Shown here in pieces: positions 55,271 through 63,484 of a stretch of DNA of 64,000 nucleotides. Made by a program: the position numbers and the translations under genes. The DNA is from Methanocella_A sp963769045 (GTDB taxonomy: Archaea > Halobacteriota > Methanocellia > Methanocellales > Methanocellaceae), in NCBI GenBank assembly GCA_963769045.1, contig CAVYKK010000029.1, positions 1 to 64,000 on the forward strand, in the 5' to 3' direction. Numbering within the stretch: the stretch's first letter is position 1; the number at the start of each line of letters is the position of its first letter. Under the pieces are notes generated by a model, which made no database searches, was not told the DNA's origin, and saw nothing but the letters and a program-made list of their open reading frames with translations.

Positions 55271-55978
55271 GTGTTGATGGAGGAAAGGGTCAAATCGGGA
55301 GTGCCAGGGCTGGACGACATCCTGGGCGGCGGGTTTTTCAGGGGTCAGACGTATGGCATAACGGGCGGGCCGGGTGCCGGTAAAAGCATCTTGTCCATGG
55401 AGTTCCTGGTACGTGGCGCTAAAAGCGGCGAGCGCGGCCTGTACGTGACCAGCGAGGTGTCTGCCGACAAGCTGATCCGGCAGATGCCGTTCAAAGATCT
55501 TCAGAGCCACATCGACCATGGCGACCTGGTCGTCTTCGGCACGAGGCCGCTGCCCGGCGAGGTGACGGCGAACAGCGAAAAGTTCGACCTCGCGGGCCTG
55601 ACCTACATGGTCAAGCACTACGTCCGGAACAACGACATCAAGCGTGTCGTCTTCGACTCGGTCAACGCGTTTGTCGAGCAATATGATGACAGGCGCCCGC
55701 TTCGCCGGGAGCTGAACAACCTGGTCAGCATGCTGGAAAGTTACGGATGCACCACGCTGCTCATTTTCGAAGGAGACGGCACGACATCCGACCCTTCCCT
55801 GGAGTTCCTGGTGGACGGCGTAATAGAGCTGGGCCGTGTCGAGACACACCAGGACGTTGTCCGGTATGCGCAGGTGCGGAAGATGCGCGGCACCGCCCAT
55901 GACCTGAACAAGCGTGCGATGGAAATAGGGGACAAGGGCGTCCTGATCACCAACCTGAAGCCGTTTTTCGGCGATTAG
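55271..55978 (+). CDS. KaiC-like RecA-superfamily ATPase
   Basis: A single-domain KaiC/RadA-like ATPase of 235 residues. VKSGVPGLDDILGGGFFRGQ opens the domain; Walker A is GGPGAGKS; the catalytic Glu region is LYVTSEVSADKL; Walker B is VVFDSVNAFVEQ; the end has RYAQVRKMRGTAHDLNKRAM. Such archaeal KaiC-like proteins are thought to act as signalling switches. The C-terminal region lacks a second repeat, unlike cyanobacterial KaiC. The second Met (55277) may be the start. Confidence 0.88.
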   Translation: MLMEERVKSGVPGLDDILGGGFFRGQTYGITGGPGAGKSILSMEFLVRGAKSGERGLYVTSEVSADKLIRQMPFKDLQSHIDHGDLVVFGTRPLPGEVTANSEKFDLAGLTYMVKHYVRNNDIKRVVFDSVNAFVEQYDDRRPLRRELNNLVSMLESYGCTTLLIFEGDGTTSDPSLEFLVDGVIELGRVETHQDVVRYAQVRKMRGTAHDLNKRAMEIGDKGVLITNLKPFFGD

Positions 55979-55999
55979 CCTCGTAAGCGATGATACGCT

Positions 56000-56086
56000 T
56001 TGGCCGACGGCAGGTTCAATGAAAAAGCAATCCTCCTTTTTGTCATCGCGTTCTTGTCAGTATTCATCGTATATGCGCTGCGCTAA
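56000..56086 (+). CDS. Possible 28-residue single-pass membrane peptide
   Basis: From TTG 56000: a short charged start, then AILLFVIAFLSVFIVYALR and stop. It is followed by another such frame. Conservation would be needed to accept it; the KaiC-like gene precedes it by about 20 bases. Confidence 0.3.
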   Translation: MADGRFNEKAILLFVIAFLSVFIVYALR

Positions 56087-56089
56087 ATC

Positions 56090-56191
56090 GTGGCATACGG
56101 AGACATGCAGGTGCCCTCATTTTACCGCCTGCTGATCGTCATCCTGCTGGCCCTGCTGGCGGTCTCCGTTTACAGCTACGTTAAATCGTAG
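56090..56191 (+). CDS. Possible 33-residue single-pass membrane peptide
   Basis: From GTG 56090 (or ATG 56105): MQVPSFYRLLIVILLALLAV, then a polar end and stop. It lies in tandem with the frame at 56000. The remaining 56192-56333 contains only a weak open frame with no recognisable protein. Confidence 0.3.
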   Translation: MAYGDMQVPSFYRLLIVILLALLAVSVYSYVKS

Positions 56192-56333
56192 ACTTACATT
56201 CCACGAAAGCCTGCCCCTGTGATTGCCGTTTTATCCGTGGCGGCCTTTTTTGCCGCGGGCGGCAGAATGACCATCAGGGAAGGGCGAAACGGTGCACGCC
56301 AGATGCCACCTGATGTAATCGCCCGTTTACGTT

Positions 56334-56528
56334 ATGTCTAAAGCTGAAATACGGGCATGCTCACGCTGCGGGAGACCTATCGACCCGGACACGAAGTGCG
56401 ATATCTGCGGCCAGCCGCTGTGCCATTACGATATCAGGGTGCTTGACGGCCACACACTGTGTCCGAGGTGCTATAAGGAGGAGACGTTCGAGTATCACTC
56501 TAAGGAATGCGACATTATCGGGCGGTGA
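56334..56528 (+). CDS. Small zinc-finger protein
   Basis: 64 residues carrying three C-x2-C knuckles (ACSRCGRPID, KCDICGQPLC, LCPRCYKE) and additional Cys/His (CHYDIR, HSKECDI), enough for two zinc sites of a treble-clef/B-box-like fold. It ends seven bases before the start of the DUF362 gene, so the two form an operon. The role is unknown. Confidence 0.7.
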   Translation: MSKAEIRACSRCGRPIDPDTKCDICGQPLCHYDIRVLDGHTLCPRCYKEETFEYHSKECDIIGR

Positions 56529-56535
56529 GGTATCC

Positions 56536-57726
56536 ATGAAATTCGACGTCGTTGCAGTTAACCTTGATGACGGCACGCTGGGCGAAATCGCTTACGGGAA
56601 CACCATGCGGGCGCTCGCGGCGCTCGAGAGCGACGGCCAGCTCGATAAGATGAAACTCAGCGGCACGGTCATGATCAAGCCGAACTTCACCCAGCCGCCG
56701 AACCCGTCGCTCAAGTTCGGCCCCCGCGAGAGTGATCTGACCGTGCATAACCACGTATGCACGGACCCTTTCGCGATCAAGGCGGCCTGCGATTTCATCA
56801 CAAGCCATGGCGGAAAGCCGCTGGTCGCCGAGGGCAGCAAATGGCCCGGGGGAACCCGCGGAGTCTTTCTTCAGATGGGCTGCGAGTCTCTGCTGGAGGG
56901 CACCGGGGCCGTGCTGGTAGACACGATCACCGACCGGCCCGAGCAGCGTGTGACGGTGTCGCCTTCGAAGGTATGGAACGAGGACTTCGGGGAACTGGAG
57001 GTAAACTGCATCTTCGAGGGCGTGGACGTGCTCCTGAACCTTTCCAAGCTAAAGTCGCACAGCAATGCGCTGGTCACCGGTGCGGTCAAGAACATGTACG
57101 GAGCGCTGGAGCCGGCAACCAGGCGTGCGGAAGGCCATTATTGCGCTGACCCGCTCTGGGCGCGTATCTCCCGGATGAAGATGGCCGAAGGGTACAAGCG
57201 GCTCTGCGAGACCTTCGTCCAGGTACATGATGCGGTAGTTAACGGCTTCGATATTGACGAGATCTGCGTGATAGAGGGAGTCATCTCAGGCGAAGGCGAC
57301 GGGCCGCTTTACAAGCCTGCCCTCCCGCGCAGGGAAAACCTCGTCCTGGCCTCGGCGAACCGGCCGGCGACGGTGGATGCGGCGGAGAGCTTTTACATGG
57401 GCTTCTCGCCTGAGTTCCTCCGAAACTTCGCGGAGTATGTGCTCCATGAGATTCATTACGTCGCCGACGAGGAGTTCCTGGAATCGTACGGGAACCAGTA
57501 CTTCCTCAAGCTGGCCGAAGAAGCAGACATGGGGAGGACACGGGGCTTCGGCGTATACACGATCACGCCACGGGCTTCCGAGATCATCCCCTGCGACATG
57601 TTAGGGCTGCTGCGCCGGGGCGACGTCTTCGCGCTGCCCACGTTCGTCCGCTACGCGGCGAACACGCCGCTGTACGATCGCATGCCGGATGCCGATTACG
57701 AGTTCAAGGTCGAGGCACCTGCATGA
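56536..57726 (+). CDS. DUF362 family protein
   Basis: A 396-residue DUF362 protein: VMIKPNFTQPPNPSLKFGPR, HNHVCTDPFAIKAACDFITS, LLNLSKLKSHSNALVTGAVK with NMYGALEPATRR, and VIEGVISGEGDGPLY. The start is ATG 56536, preceded by GGTGAGGT at four bases; the longer frame from 56443 overlaps the zinc-finger gene. Family members in archaea are often fused to ferredoxin domains, but none is present. The function is uncharacterised; the motifs suggest a nucleotide- or metal-binding enzyme. Confidence 0.85.
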   Translation: MKFDVVAVNLDDGTLGEIAYGNTMRALAALESDGQLDKMKLSGTVMIKPNFTQPPNPSLKFGPRESDLTVHNHVCTDPFAIKAACDFITSHGGKPLVAEGSKWPGGTRGVFLQMGCESLLEGTGAVLVDTITDRPEQRVTVSPSKVWNEDFGELEVNCIFEGVDVLLNLSKLKSHSNALVTGAVKNMYGALEPATRRAEGHYCADPLWARISRMKMAEGYKRLCETFVQVHDAVVNGFDIDEICVIEGVISGEGDGPLYKPALPRRENLVLASANRPATVDAAESFYMGFSPEFLRNFAEYVLHEIHYVADEEFLESYGNQYFLKLAEEADMGRTRGFGVYTITPRASEIIPCDMLGLLRRGDVFALPTFVRYAANTPLYDRMPDADYEFKVEAPA

Positions 57727-57730
57727 GCAT

Positions 57731-57842
57731 TGGACACGGAGGGCACAAAGGGCACAAAGTCCACGGAGGATGCATAGCCAGAACAGATGTGTTTACAACT
57801 TGCCCTTTGTGGCCTTTGTGGCCTTCGTGCCCTTTGTGTCCG
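57731..57842. repeat. Inverted repeat of CACAAAG-type units
   Basis: The left arm 57731-57759 iterates GGCACAAAG; the right arm 57802-57842 iterates CCTTTGTGG and CCCTTTGTGTCC. Between them are about 42 bases. It lies between two genes on the same strand. Organisation is like the repeats at 6345, 43248 and 46071, with a different word. Confidence 0.8.
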
Positions 57843-57905
57843 ATGTTTTAAATAGCACCGCGCTCATACAATTACATTAAACAAAAATGCCTCGAAAACG
57901 GAAGC

Positions 57906-58598
57906 ATGGAGAGCATCAGAATGAGAATCACATGGCACGGGCATTCGGCTTTCGAGCTGCGGGACAGCCTGATCACGTTCATCGACCCCTTTTTCGAGGG
58001 GAACCCGATGGCAGACATCACGGCGGATGAGGCGGAACCGGACGTGATCGTGGTCACCCACGGGCACGCGGATCACATGGGTGACGCGCTGACCATAGCG
58101 AAGCGTACCGGCTGTAAAGTGATCGCCGTCAACGAGATCTCCAAATACATCCAGTCACAGGGCATCGACTCCAGCGGGGCGAATATCGGCGGCACCATCG
58201 ATCTTGGCGTCAGGTATACGTTCGTGCCCGCGATGCACTCCAACGGCATCGACGAGGCCGGGTTCGGCTGGGATGCCGGGAGCCCGGCCGGCATCGTCGT
58301 AAGCGACAACGTGACGATCTACCATGCGGGAGACACGGCGCTGTTCAGCGACATGTCGCTCATCCGCGAGCTGTATAAGCCTAAGGTCGCTATGCTGCCC
58401 ATCGGCGGGCGGTTTACGATGGATATAAACCAGGCGCTAATCGCGACCAGGCTGGTGCAACCGCAGTTCGTGATACCCATGCACTACAACACGTTCGACG
58501 TCATCAGGGCCGATGTGGGTAAGTTCCAGCGCATGGTGGAAGACCAGACCGATACTGAGGTCGTGCTCATGGAGCCAGGGGATTCCATCGACGTCTAA
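57906..58598 (+). CDS. UPF0173 metal-dependent hydrolase (beta-lactamase fold)
   Basis: A 230-residue metallo-beta-lactamase-fold protein: ITWHGHSAFELRDSLITFID, VVTHGHADHMGDA (HxHxDH metal motif), FVPAMHSNG, IYHAGDTALFSDM and VIPMHYNTFDVIRAD. These are the UPF0173 landmarks; the physiological substrate is not known. A TATA box TTTTAAATA at 57845-57853 lies about 55 bases upstream. An inner ATG at 57921 is another possible start. Confidence 0.92.
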   Translation: MESIRMRITWHGHSAFELRDSLITFIDPFFEGNPMADITADEAEPDVIVVTHGHADHMGDALTIAKRTGCKVIAVNEISKYIQSQGIDSSGANIGGTIDLGVRYTFVPAMHSNGIDEAGFGWDAGSPAGIVVSDNVTIYHAGDTALFSDMSLIRELYKPKVAMLPIGGRFTMDINQALIATRLVQPQFVIPMHYNTFDVIRADVGKFQRMVEDQTDTEVVLMEPGDSIDV

Positions 58599-58629
58599 AC
58601 CGTCGAATGCTGACAGGGAACCATGAGCA

Positions 58630-58653
58630 GACGCTAAGGCGCCACTTAGCGTC
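58630..58653. terminator. Hairpin between convergent genes
   Basis: GACGCTAAG (58630-58638) pairs with CTTAGCGTC (58645-58653), with partial extension outward (AGGGA / TCCCT). It lies between the UPF0173 gene and the DUF4013 gene stop at 58680 and may end both transcripts. Confidence 0.5.
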
Positions 58654-58679
58654 TTCTCTTAGCTCCCTGGCGTCTTACA

Positions 58680-60302
58680 TCATTTCCGTATCGCCCGCGG
58701 AGTCACTATTTTTACGAGGTCTTTAACTACAGGTGACTTTCTGATGCCGCCTGTAACCATGAGCTTCTCGAACGACTCGCCACGGATGAACGCGTTAGCG
58801 GCAAAACCGACGAATGTGATAAAGGGGATGGTGAAGATCAGGAACCCCGGCACGGCTAACAGCAGGCCCAGGATGCCGGTCGACATCATGTTGTTAAAGA
58901 TGATCTCGGGGTAGGTGAGCATCCAGCCGGCCATGGAAACGGGGTTCATAGACGGCAGCATTTTGCCAGTGATCACATACCTGAGCCATGCGTTATTGAA
59001 GAACATGCTGAAGAAAAAAGCATGAAGGGCGGCGGGCAGCAATACGTTCAGGTTAGTGATCACGATCCATCCGAAGATATTGACGGTTGCCCCGTGGAAT
59101 ACAGGCGTGTCGAACAGCGGCGAAGACAGCCAGAAAAGGGCGTAGGTCAACGCCAGGTACTCCAGGCTGAGCACGCTGACCTTCAGGCCTTCGAGATATA
59201 ATTGCGTCTTATTCTCGAAATGCGGCAGGGTCCTGCTGCCGCGTAACGTCTCTCGCAGGCAGCGGCTCAGGTACCCGAACAGCAGCGGCGTCGCGATCAA
59301 TATGGGAGACAGCAGCACCACTACCCCTCCCCAGAACATGCTGTGACCGTTGGTGAAGGCATACTTGAGGGATCGCAGCGTATGGTACAGGCGGTTCAGG
59401 ACATAGTAGACCGGCCATTCTACCAGCCAGCCTGGCAGTTTTATGCCTGTGGGCCATAGCCGGTAGTATTCCTTCCGCTGTTGCCATTCATCGGCCAGGG
59501 CTGACACGAAGAGCGGATGATCGGGGAGCACCCTGACCGTGAGAATCCGGCTTATCAACAGGACGAACGGGTCGCCGGCCTTCGACTCCCGGGCGTATAG
59601 CGTCGCATGGACGCGGGCACTGGTGGCCAGCCCGATGAACGTAACCCACGGGATAGTCACGATCGGTATGCAGGCAAGAAACACCAGGAAGGCGATCGTG
59701 GTACAATAGTAAAAATTTTTCAGGGTCATCGTGGGGTACCGGAGCATCCACTCGATGACGGACAACGGGTTCAGCGATGCGAGGTAGTCGCCCTTAACGA
59801 TATAGCGCAGCCAGGCGTTCGTCGAGAACAGGACGAACAACGTCAGCAACGCCGTCAGCATCACGTTGCCGAACTCGACGCTCACCCAGACGTCGTACTG
59901 GATGCGCTCCCCGAAGGTGAGCCCGGCCGGCCGCACTATCTCAAAAAAGAAATAGGTGACGGCGATTACCGTGACGACGAAGTAGAATAGCCACAGGAAG
60001 CCGACCTTCAGGCCTGCGATGTAGTCGTCTGCAGGCCTGTCAATGGAAGGAAGCGCATCGCGGCCTGTGAGGCTTTCCCGCACGCACCGGTCTAAGTAGC
60101 CGATCAGGAGCGGCAGACCGATGACTGTCAGCGAAGCCAGGAAGAGCAGCCCGCCATAGAGTAAACGAGGCCGTCTTGCGACGGCATAATCTATTGATAC
60201 GTCGATCGTATCGGTGGCACCCTCGATCAGCCTGCGGAACGGGCTAACGACATCCATCGGAGGCACAATGAACGGCATGGGTAAAAATGTTTGTGTCTTC
60301 AT
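58680..60302 (-). CDS. Tandem DUF4013 membrane protein
   Basis: A 540-residue membrane protein made of two similar halves (about 1-265 and 290-540). Each half has a DUF4013 pattern: GGLLFLASLTVIGLPLLIGY, LDRCVRESLTGRDALP and SIDRPADDYIAGLKVGFLWL in half one; LLFGYLSRCLRETLRGSRTL and YLEGLKVSVLSLEYLALTYA in half two. Each has four to five membrane segments and an AWLRYIV/TGxxLxSxNP block. Family members usually have one copy, so this is an internal duplication. DUF4013 proteins are archaeal/bacterial membrane proteins of unknown function. Confidence 0.85.
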   Translation of the reverse strand: MKTQTFLPMPFIVPPMDVVSPFRRLIEGATDTIDVSIDYAVARRPRLLYGGLLFLASLTVIGLPLLIGYLDRCVRESLTGRDALPSIDRPADDYIAGLKVGFLWLFYFVVTVIAVTYFFFEIVRPAGLTFGERIQYDVWVSVEFGNVMLTALLTLFVLFSTNAWLRYIVKGDYLASLNPLSVIEWMLRYPTMTLKNFYYCTTIAFLVFLACIPIVTIPWVTFIGLATSARVHATLYARESKAGDPFVLLISRILTVRVLPDHPLFVSALADEWQQRKEYYRLWPTGIKLPGWLVEWPVYYVLNRLYHTLRSLKYAFTNGHSMFWGGVVVLLSPILIATPLLFGYLSRCLRETLRGSRTLPHFENKTQLYLEGLKVSVLSLEYLALTYALFWLSSPLFDTPVFHGATVNIFGWIVITNLNVLLPAALHAFFFSMFFNNAWLRYVITGKMLPSMNPVSMAGWMLTYPEIIFNNMMSTGILGLLLAVPGFLIFTIPFITFVGFAANAFIRGESFEKLMVTGGIRKSPVVKDLVKIVTPRAIRK

Positions 60303-60361
60303 GGGCCGGAGACACCTGATAGCGTTAAATACGTAGTGCAGAATATTGAAGAGCGGTTACT

Positions 60362-60565
60362 ATGAAAGACAGCACCAAATATATTGCCTTTAGTATTCTC
60401 ATGGCCCTCGCAAGTCTGAGCATGCTCGCAAGCGTCCTGCGGGATCTTACCACGGGGCAGGACACTATTCTTCTTATCGGGCATATGCTGGGGGCGATTA
60501 TTTGCATTGCGGGAGCTGTACTGGGCTATATTTACATGAAGAAGGAAAAGAAAAGCGGGGATTGA
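60362..60565 (+). CDS. Small two-helix membrane protein
   Basis: 67 residues: two hydrophobic segments (about 7-26 and 36-58) with a lysine tail (KKEKKSGD). A TATA-like TTAAATAC near 60325 gives a short leader. It is divergent from the DUF4013 gene; the Lrp gene is convergent with it eight bases away. The family is unknown. Confidence 0.6.
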   Translation: MKDSTKYIAFSILMALASLSMLASVLRDLTTGQDTILLIGHMLGAIICIAGAVLGYIYMKKEKKSGD

Positions 60566-60573
60566 CAGCCCGG

Positions 60574-61053
60574 TCAGGCCTGGGAGGGCGCCCAGTCGTC
60601 CATAGTCTTGTAGAAATTCAGCACCACGTGACTTTTGCTGTCCTTGAGAGCCGGGCCCATCTGCTGGCGGAGCTGGCTGATATAGGACTCGTACTCTCGC
60701 ACGTCGCGGAAAGCCAGCAGCAATACCACATCCCACTCGCCGGTGATCGAGGCGTCCATGAGCACGTGCGAATCGGCCTTCAGGGTGCTGATGAACGCTT
60801 CGCTGGAAGCCTGGTCGGCGGTGTCCAGCTTCAGGAACAGCACGAAGAAGGATTTCAGGCCGATCTGCTCATAATCGATCGCCGCCCGGTACTTCCGGAT
60901 GACACCCTCATCCTCCAGTCGACGCACGCGCGCGGAGACGGTCTGCCGGGTAATGCCAAGCTCGTCTGCTATCTCGACGTGTGATCTTTTCCCGTCTGTG
61001 GCGAGCATAGCCAGGATTTTCCTATCGATATTGTCGATGCCGTCCGACTTCAT
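60574..61053 (-). CDS. Lrp/AsnC-family transcriptional regulator
   Basis: An N-terminal HTH (IDRKILAMLATDGKRSHVEI, ADELGITRQTVSARVRRLED) and a C-terminal RAM effector-binding domain (about 75-155, SFFVLFLKLDTADQASSEAF, SITGEWDVVLLLAFRDVREY). Lrp proteins form dimers/octamers and bind palindromes near promoters. The start chosen is ATG 61053 (MKSDGIDNIDRKI); the TTG at 61071 has no support. It is transcribed away from ahcY, with palindromic sites between, so control of its own gene and of ahcY-pfkB is likely. Confidence 0.9.
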   Translation of the reverse strand: MKSDGIDNIDRKILAMLATDGKRSHVEIADELGITRQTVSARVRRLEDEGVIRKYRAAIDYEQIGLKSFFVLFLKLDTADQASSEAFISTLKADSHVLMDASITGEWDVVLLLAFRDVREYESYISQLRQQMGPALKDSKSHVVLNFYKTMDDWAPSQA

Positions 61054-61090
61054 GTGACACTGCTCCCGCAATTTTGATTTAACGTAAAGT

Positions 61091-61140
61091 TAAGTCTGTA
61101 TACGCCGGACATGTCCAGACATCGTAGCGCATCAGACTTA
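61091..61140. promoter_or_regulatory. Palindromic operator candidate between lrp and ahcY
   Basis: TAAGTCTG (61091-61098) and CAGACTTA (61133-61140) are an inverted pair enclosing the perfect palindrome GGACATGTCC (61107-61116). GTGGACATATGG follows near 61145. The AT-rich 61160-61280 stretch contains candidate TATA boxes (CTAAATAG near 61225). Arrangement and location fit an Lrp operator. Confidence 0.5.
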
Positions 61141-61293
61141 GAGTGGACATATGGCAGCCATTCTATATTAAATATTTGCATAATGTTAATTATATTACTA
61201 GTTTTTCTTGCATCAGAAAACTCTAAATAGTTTATTTTCTGTTCATATGTTAAACGAATTACTATAACATTTTACTTTATGGTGAGGAATCAC

Positions 61294-62559
61294 ATGGCAA
61301 AGAATACTGATTATGTGGTAAAAGATATCGGCCTGGCAAAGCAGGGCGCAGAGCGTATCGAGTGGGCGAGGCGGCACATGCCCGTCCTGGGACTGATCAA
61401 GGAAGAGTTCGCGAAGACGAAGCCCCTGAAGGGCGTCAACGTGATCGCATGCCTCCACGTCACTGTCGAGACGGCCAACCTGATCGATACGATGCTGGCC
61501 GGCGGCGCGAACATAGCGCTGACAGCGTCTAACCCGCTTTCCACACAGGATGACGTGGCGGCGGCGCTGGCGAAGAAAGGCGTCAGGGTCTACGCCATCC
61601 GTGGCGAGGACTCGAAAATGTACCATGAGAACATCGAGAAGGCGCTCAAGATCAAGCCGAACGTGACGCTGGACGATGGCGCCGACGTGATCGCCACGGT
61701 ACATTCGAAGCACAAGGAGTACCTGAAAGGCATCTACGGCGGCTGCGAGGAGACCACCACGGGTGTCATCCGGCTCAGGGCCATGGCGAAGGACAAGGCG
61801 TTGAAGTACCCGGTGGTCGCAGTCAATGACGCCGAGACCAAGATGATGTTCGACAACCGGTACGGCACCGGGCAGAGCACACTTCATGGTATCATCAACT
61901 GCACCAACGTGCTGCTTGCAGGCAAGAACCTCGTCGTCGTCGGCTACGGCTGGTGCGGCAGGGGAGTTGCTTCCCGGGCGATGGGCATGGGCTCGAACGT
62001 GATCGTCGTCGAGGTCAACCCCCGCAAGGCGCTCGAAGCGGCAATGGACGGATACCGGGTCATGAACATGAGCCAGGCGGCAGAAGTCGGCGACATCTTC
62101 GTGACCGTTACGGGCGACAAGTCTGTCATCCGCAAAGAGCATTTCGCGAAGATGAAGGACCAGGCCATCGTCTGCAACTCGGGTCACTTCAACGTCGAGC
62201 TCGACCTGGAGGATCTGAAAAAGATGGCAAAGAGCATCACCACGATCAAGAACGACGTGGACGAGTACGTGCTCAAGAACGGCAACAGGATCTACGTGCT
62301 TGCAGAGGGCCGGTTAGTCAATCTCGCCTGCGCCTTCGGACACCCGCCCGAGGTCATGGATATGAGCTTCGCCAACCAGGCACTGTCGGTAAAGCTCATC
62401 GTCGAGAACCATAAGAAGATGAAGAACGAGGTCTACAAGGTGCCCGAGGAAATCGATAACCGTGTCGCTAGCATGAAGCTCAAGGCCATGGGCATCAGCC
62501 TGGAAAAGCTGACGAAGGAGCAGGAGAAGTACCTCAGCTCCTGGAGCGAGGGCACGTAA
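61294..62559 (+). CDS. ahcY: Adenosylhomocysteinase-family hydrolase
   Basis: A 421-residue NAD-dependent enzyme of the methyl cycle that removes S-adenosylhomocysteine after methyl transfer. Substrate-domain motifs are ALTASNPLSTQDDVAAAL, YAIRGEDSKMYHENI and LDDGADVIATVHSKH; the NAD site is VVVGYGWCGRGVASRAMGMG (GxGxxG). Later motifs are VTGDKSVIRKEHF and NSGHFNVELD. The start is ATG 61294 because GGTGAGG lies just before it; the frame from 61279 includes that site. Some methanogens use S-inosylhomocysteine instead, which cannot be excluded from sequence alone. The adjacent kinase would take up the released nucleoside. Confidence 0.95.
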   Translation: MAKNTDYVVKDIGLAKQGAERIEWARRHMPVLGLIKEEFAKTKPLKGVNVIACLHVTVETANLIDTMLAGGANIALTASNPLSTQDDVAAALAKKGVRVYAIRGEDSKMYHENIEKALKIKPNVTLDDGADVIATVHSKHKEYLKGIYGGCEETTTGVIRLRAMAKDKALKYPVVAVNDAETKMMFDNRYGTGQSTLHGIINCTNVLLAGKNLVVVGYGWCGRGVASRAMGMGSNVIVVEVNPRKALEAAMDGYRVMNMSQAAEVGDIFVTVTGDKSVIRKEHFAKMKDQAIVCNSGHFNVELDLEDLKKMAKSITTIKNDVDEYVLKNGNRIYVLAEGRLVNLACAFGHPPEVMDMSFANQALSVKLIVENHKKMKNEVYKVPEEIDNRVASMKLKAMGISLEKLTKEQEKYLSSWSEGT

Positions 62560-62581
62560 GCAGAAAAAGGGGTGTGTGGAC

Positions 62582-63484
62582 ATGGTGGACGTAATAATGG
62601 TGGGCACCGTGGCGCTGGACAGCGTGAAGACGCCGTTCGGCGAGGTCGATGAGACGCTGGGCGGCTCGGCGGTCTACGCCTCGGTCGCAGCGAACGCATT
62701 TGCGAAAGTCGGGCTGGTCGGCATCGTCGGGAAAGACTTCCCGAAGAAGCACCTTGAGTTCCTGAAGAAAAAAGGCATCGACCTCGATGGCCTGGAGATC
62801 GCCGACGGCGACTCGTTCCGGTGGAAAGGCTACTACGAGTACGACATGAACCAGGCCCACACGGTGGACACCCGCCTGAACGTCCTGTCTCAGTTCAACC
62901 CCAAACTGCCGAAAACATACCGCGATGCGCGGTATGTCTTTTTGGCCAACACCGACCCCGAAATCCAGCTAAACGTGTTCGAGCAGATCCGCAAGCCGAA
63001 GCTGGTCATGCTGGACACCATGAACTTCTGGATCGACAATAAGAAAGAGGCACTTAAAAAGATCATCGGCAAGGTCGACGTCATGCTGACCAACGACGCC
63101 GAAGCCAGGCAGTTCTTCGACACGCCGAACCTTGTGAAAGCAGGCAAAGCGTTCCTCGCAATGGGCCCGAAAGCGGTGATCATCAAGAAAGGCGAGCACG
63201 GTGCCCTCCTGTTCACCGAGGGCCAGTGCTTCTCGGCCCCCGCCTACCCGCTGGAAAGCCTGGTAGATCCGACCGGGGCCGGCGACTCGTTCGCAGGCGG
63301 CTTCATCGGATGGCTGGCGAAGACCGACGACATATCGCCGCGCAACATGCGAAAGGCGGTCATCTTCGGCAGCGCCATCGCGTCCTACAACGCGGAGGAC
63401 TTCAGCCTCGGCAAGCTGAAGACCATTACGAGGGATGACATTTTCAACCGGTACATGAGGTTCCAGGACATCGCCTCTTTTTAA
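62582..63484 (+). CDS. PfkB-family nucleoside/sugar kinase
   Basis: A 300-residue ribokinase-fold enzyme: VGTVALDSVKTPFGEVDETL, GGSAVYASVAANAFAKVG, the signature DPTGAGDSFAGGFIGWLA with the catalytic Asp, and ATP-site residues VIIKKGEHGALLF. The start chosen is ATG 62582 with GGGGTG seven bases upstream; the GTG at 62576 is within that spacing. It follows ahcY by 22 bases, so it probably phosphorylates the adenosine or inosine released by AhcY, returning it to the nucleotide pool. This is an inference from neighbourhood; other PfkB substrates are possible. Confidence 0.9.
   Translation: MVDVIMVGTVALDSVKTPFGEVDETLGGSAVYASVAANAFAKVGLVGIVGKDFPKKHLEFLKKKGIDLDGLEIADGDSFRWKGYYEYDMNQAHTVDTRLNVLSQFNPKLPKTYRDARYVFLANTDPEIQLNVFEQIRKPKLVMLDTMNFWIDNKKEALKKIIGKVDVMLTNDAEARQFFDTPNLVKAGKAFLAMGPKAVIIKKGEHGALLFTEGQCFSAPAYPLESLVDPTGAGDSFAGGFIGWLAKTDDISPRNMRKAVIFGSAIASYNAEDFSLGKLKTITRDDIFNRYMRFQDIASF

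Noticed and set aside
56219..56341. 41-codon GTG frame overlapping the zinc-finger gene start
   Set aside because: No ribosome site or recognisable protein pattern; probably chance.
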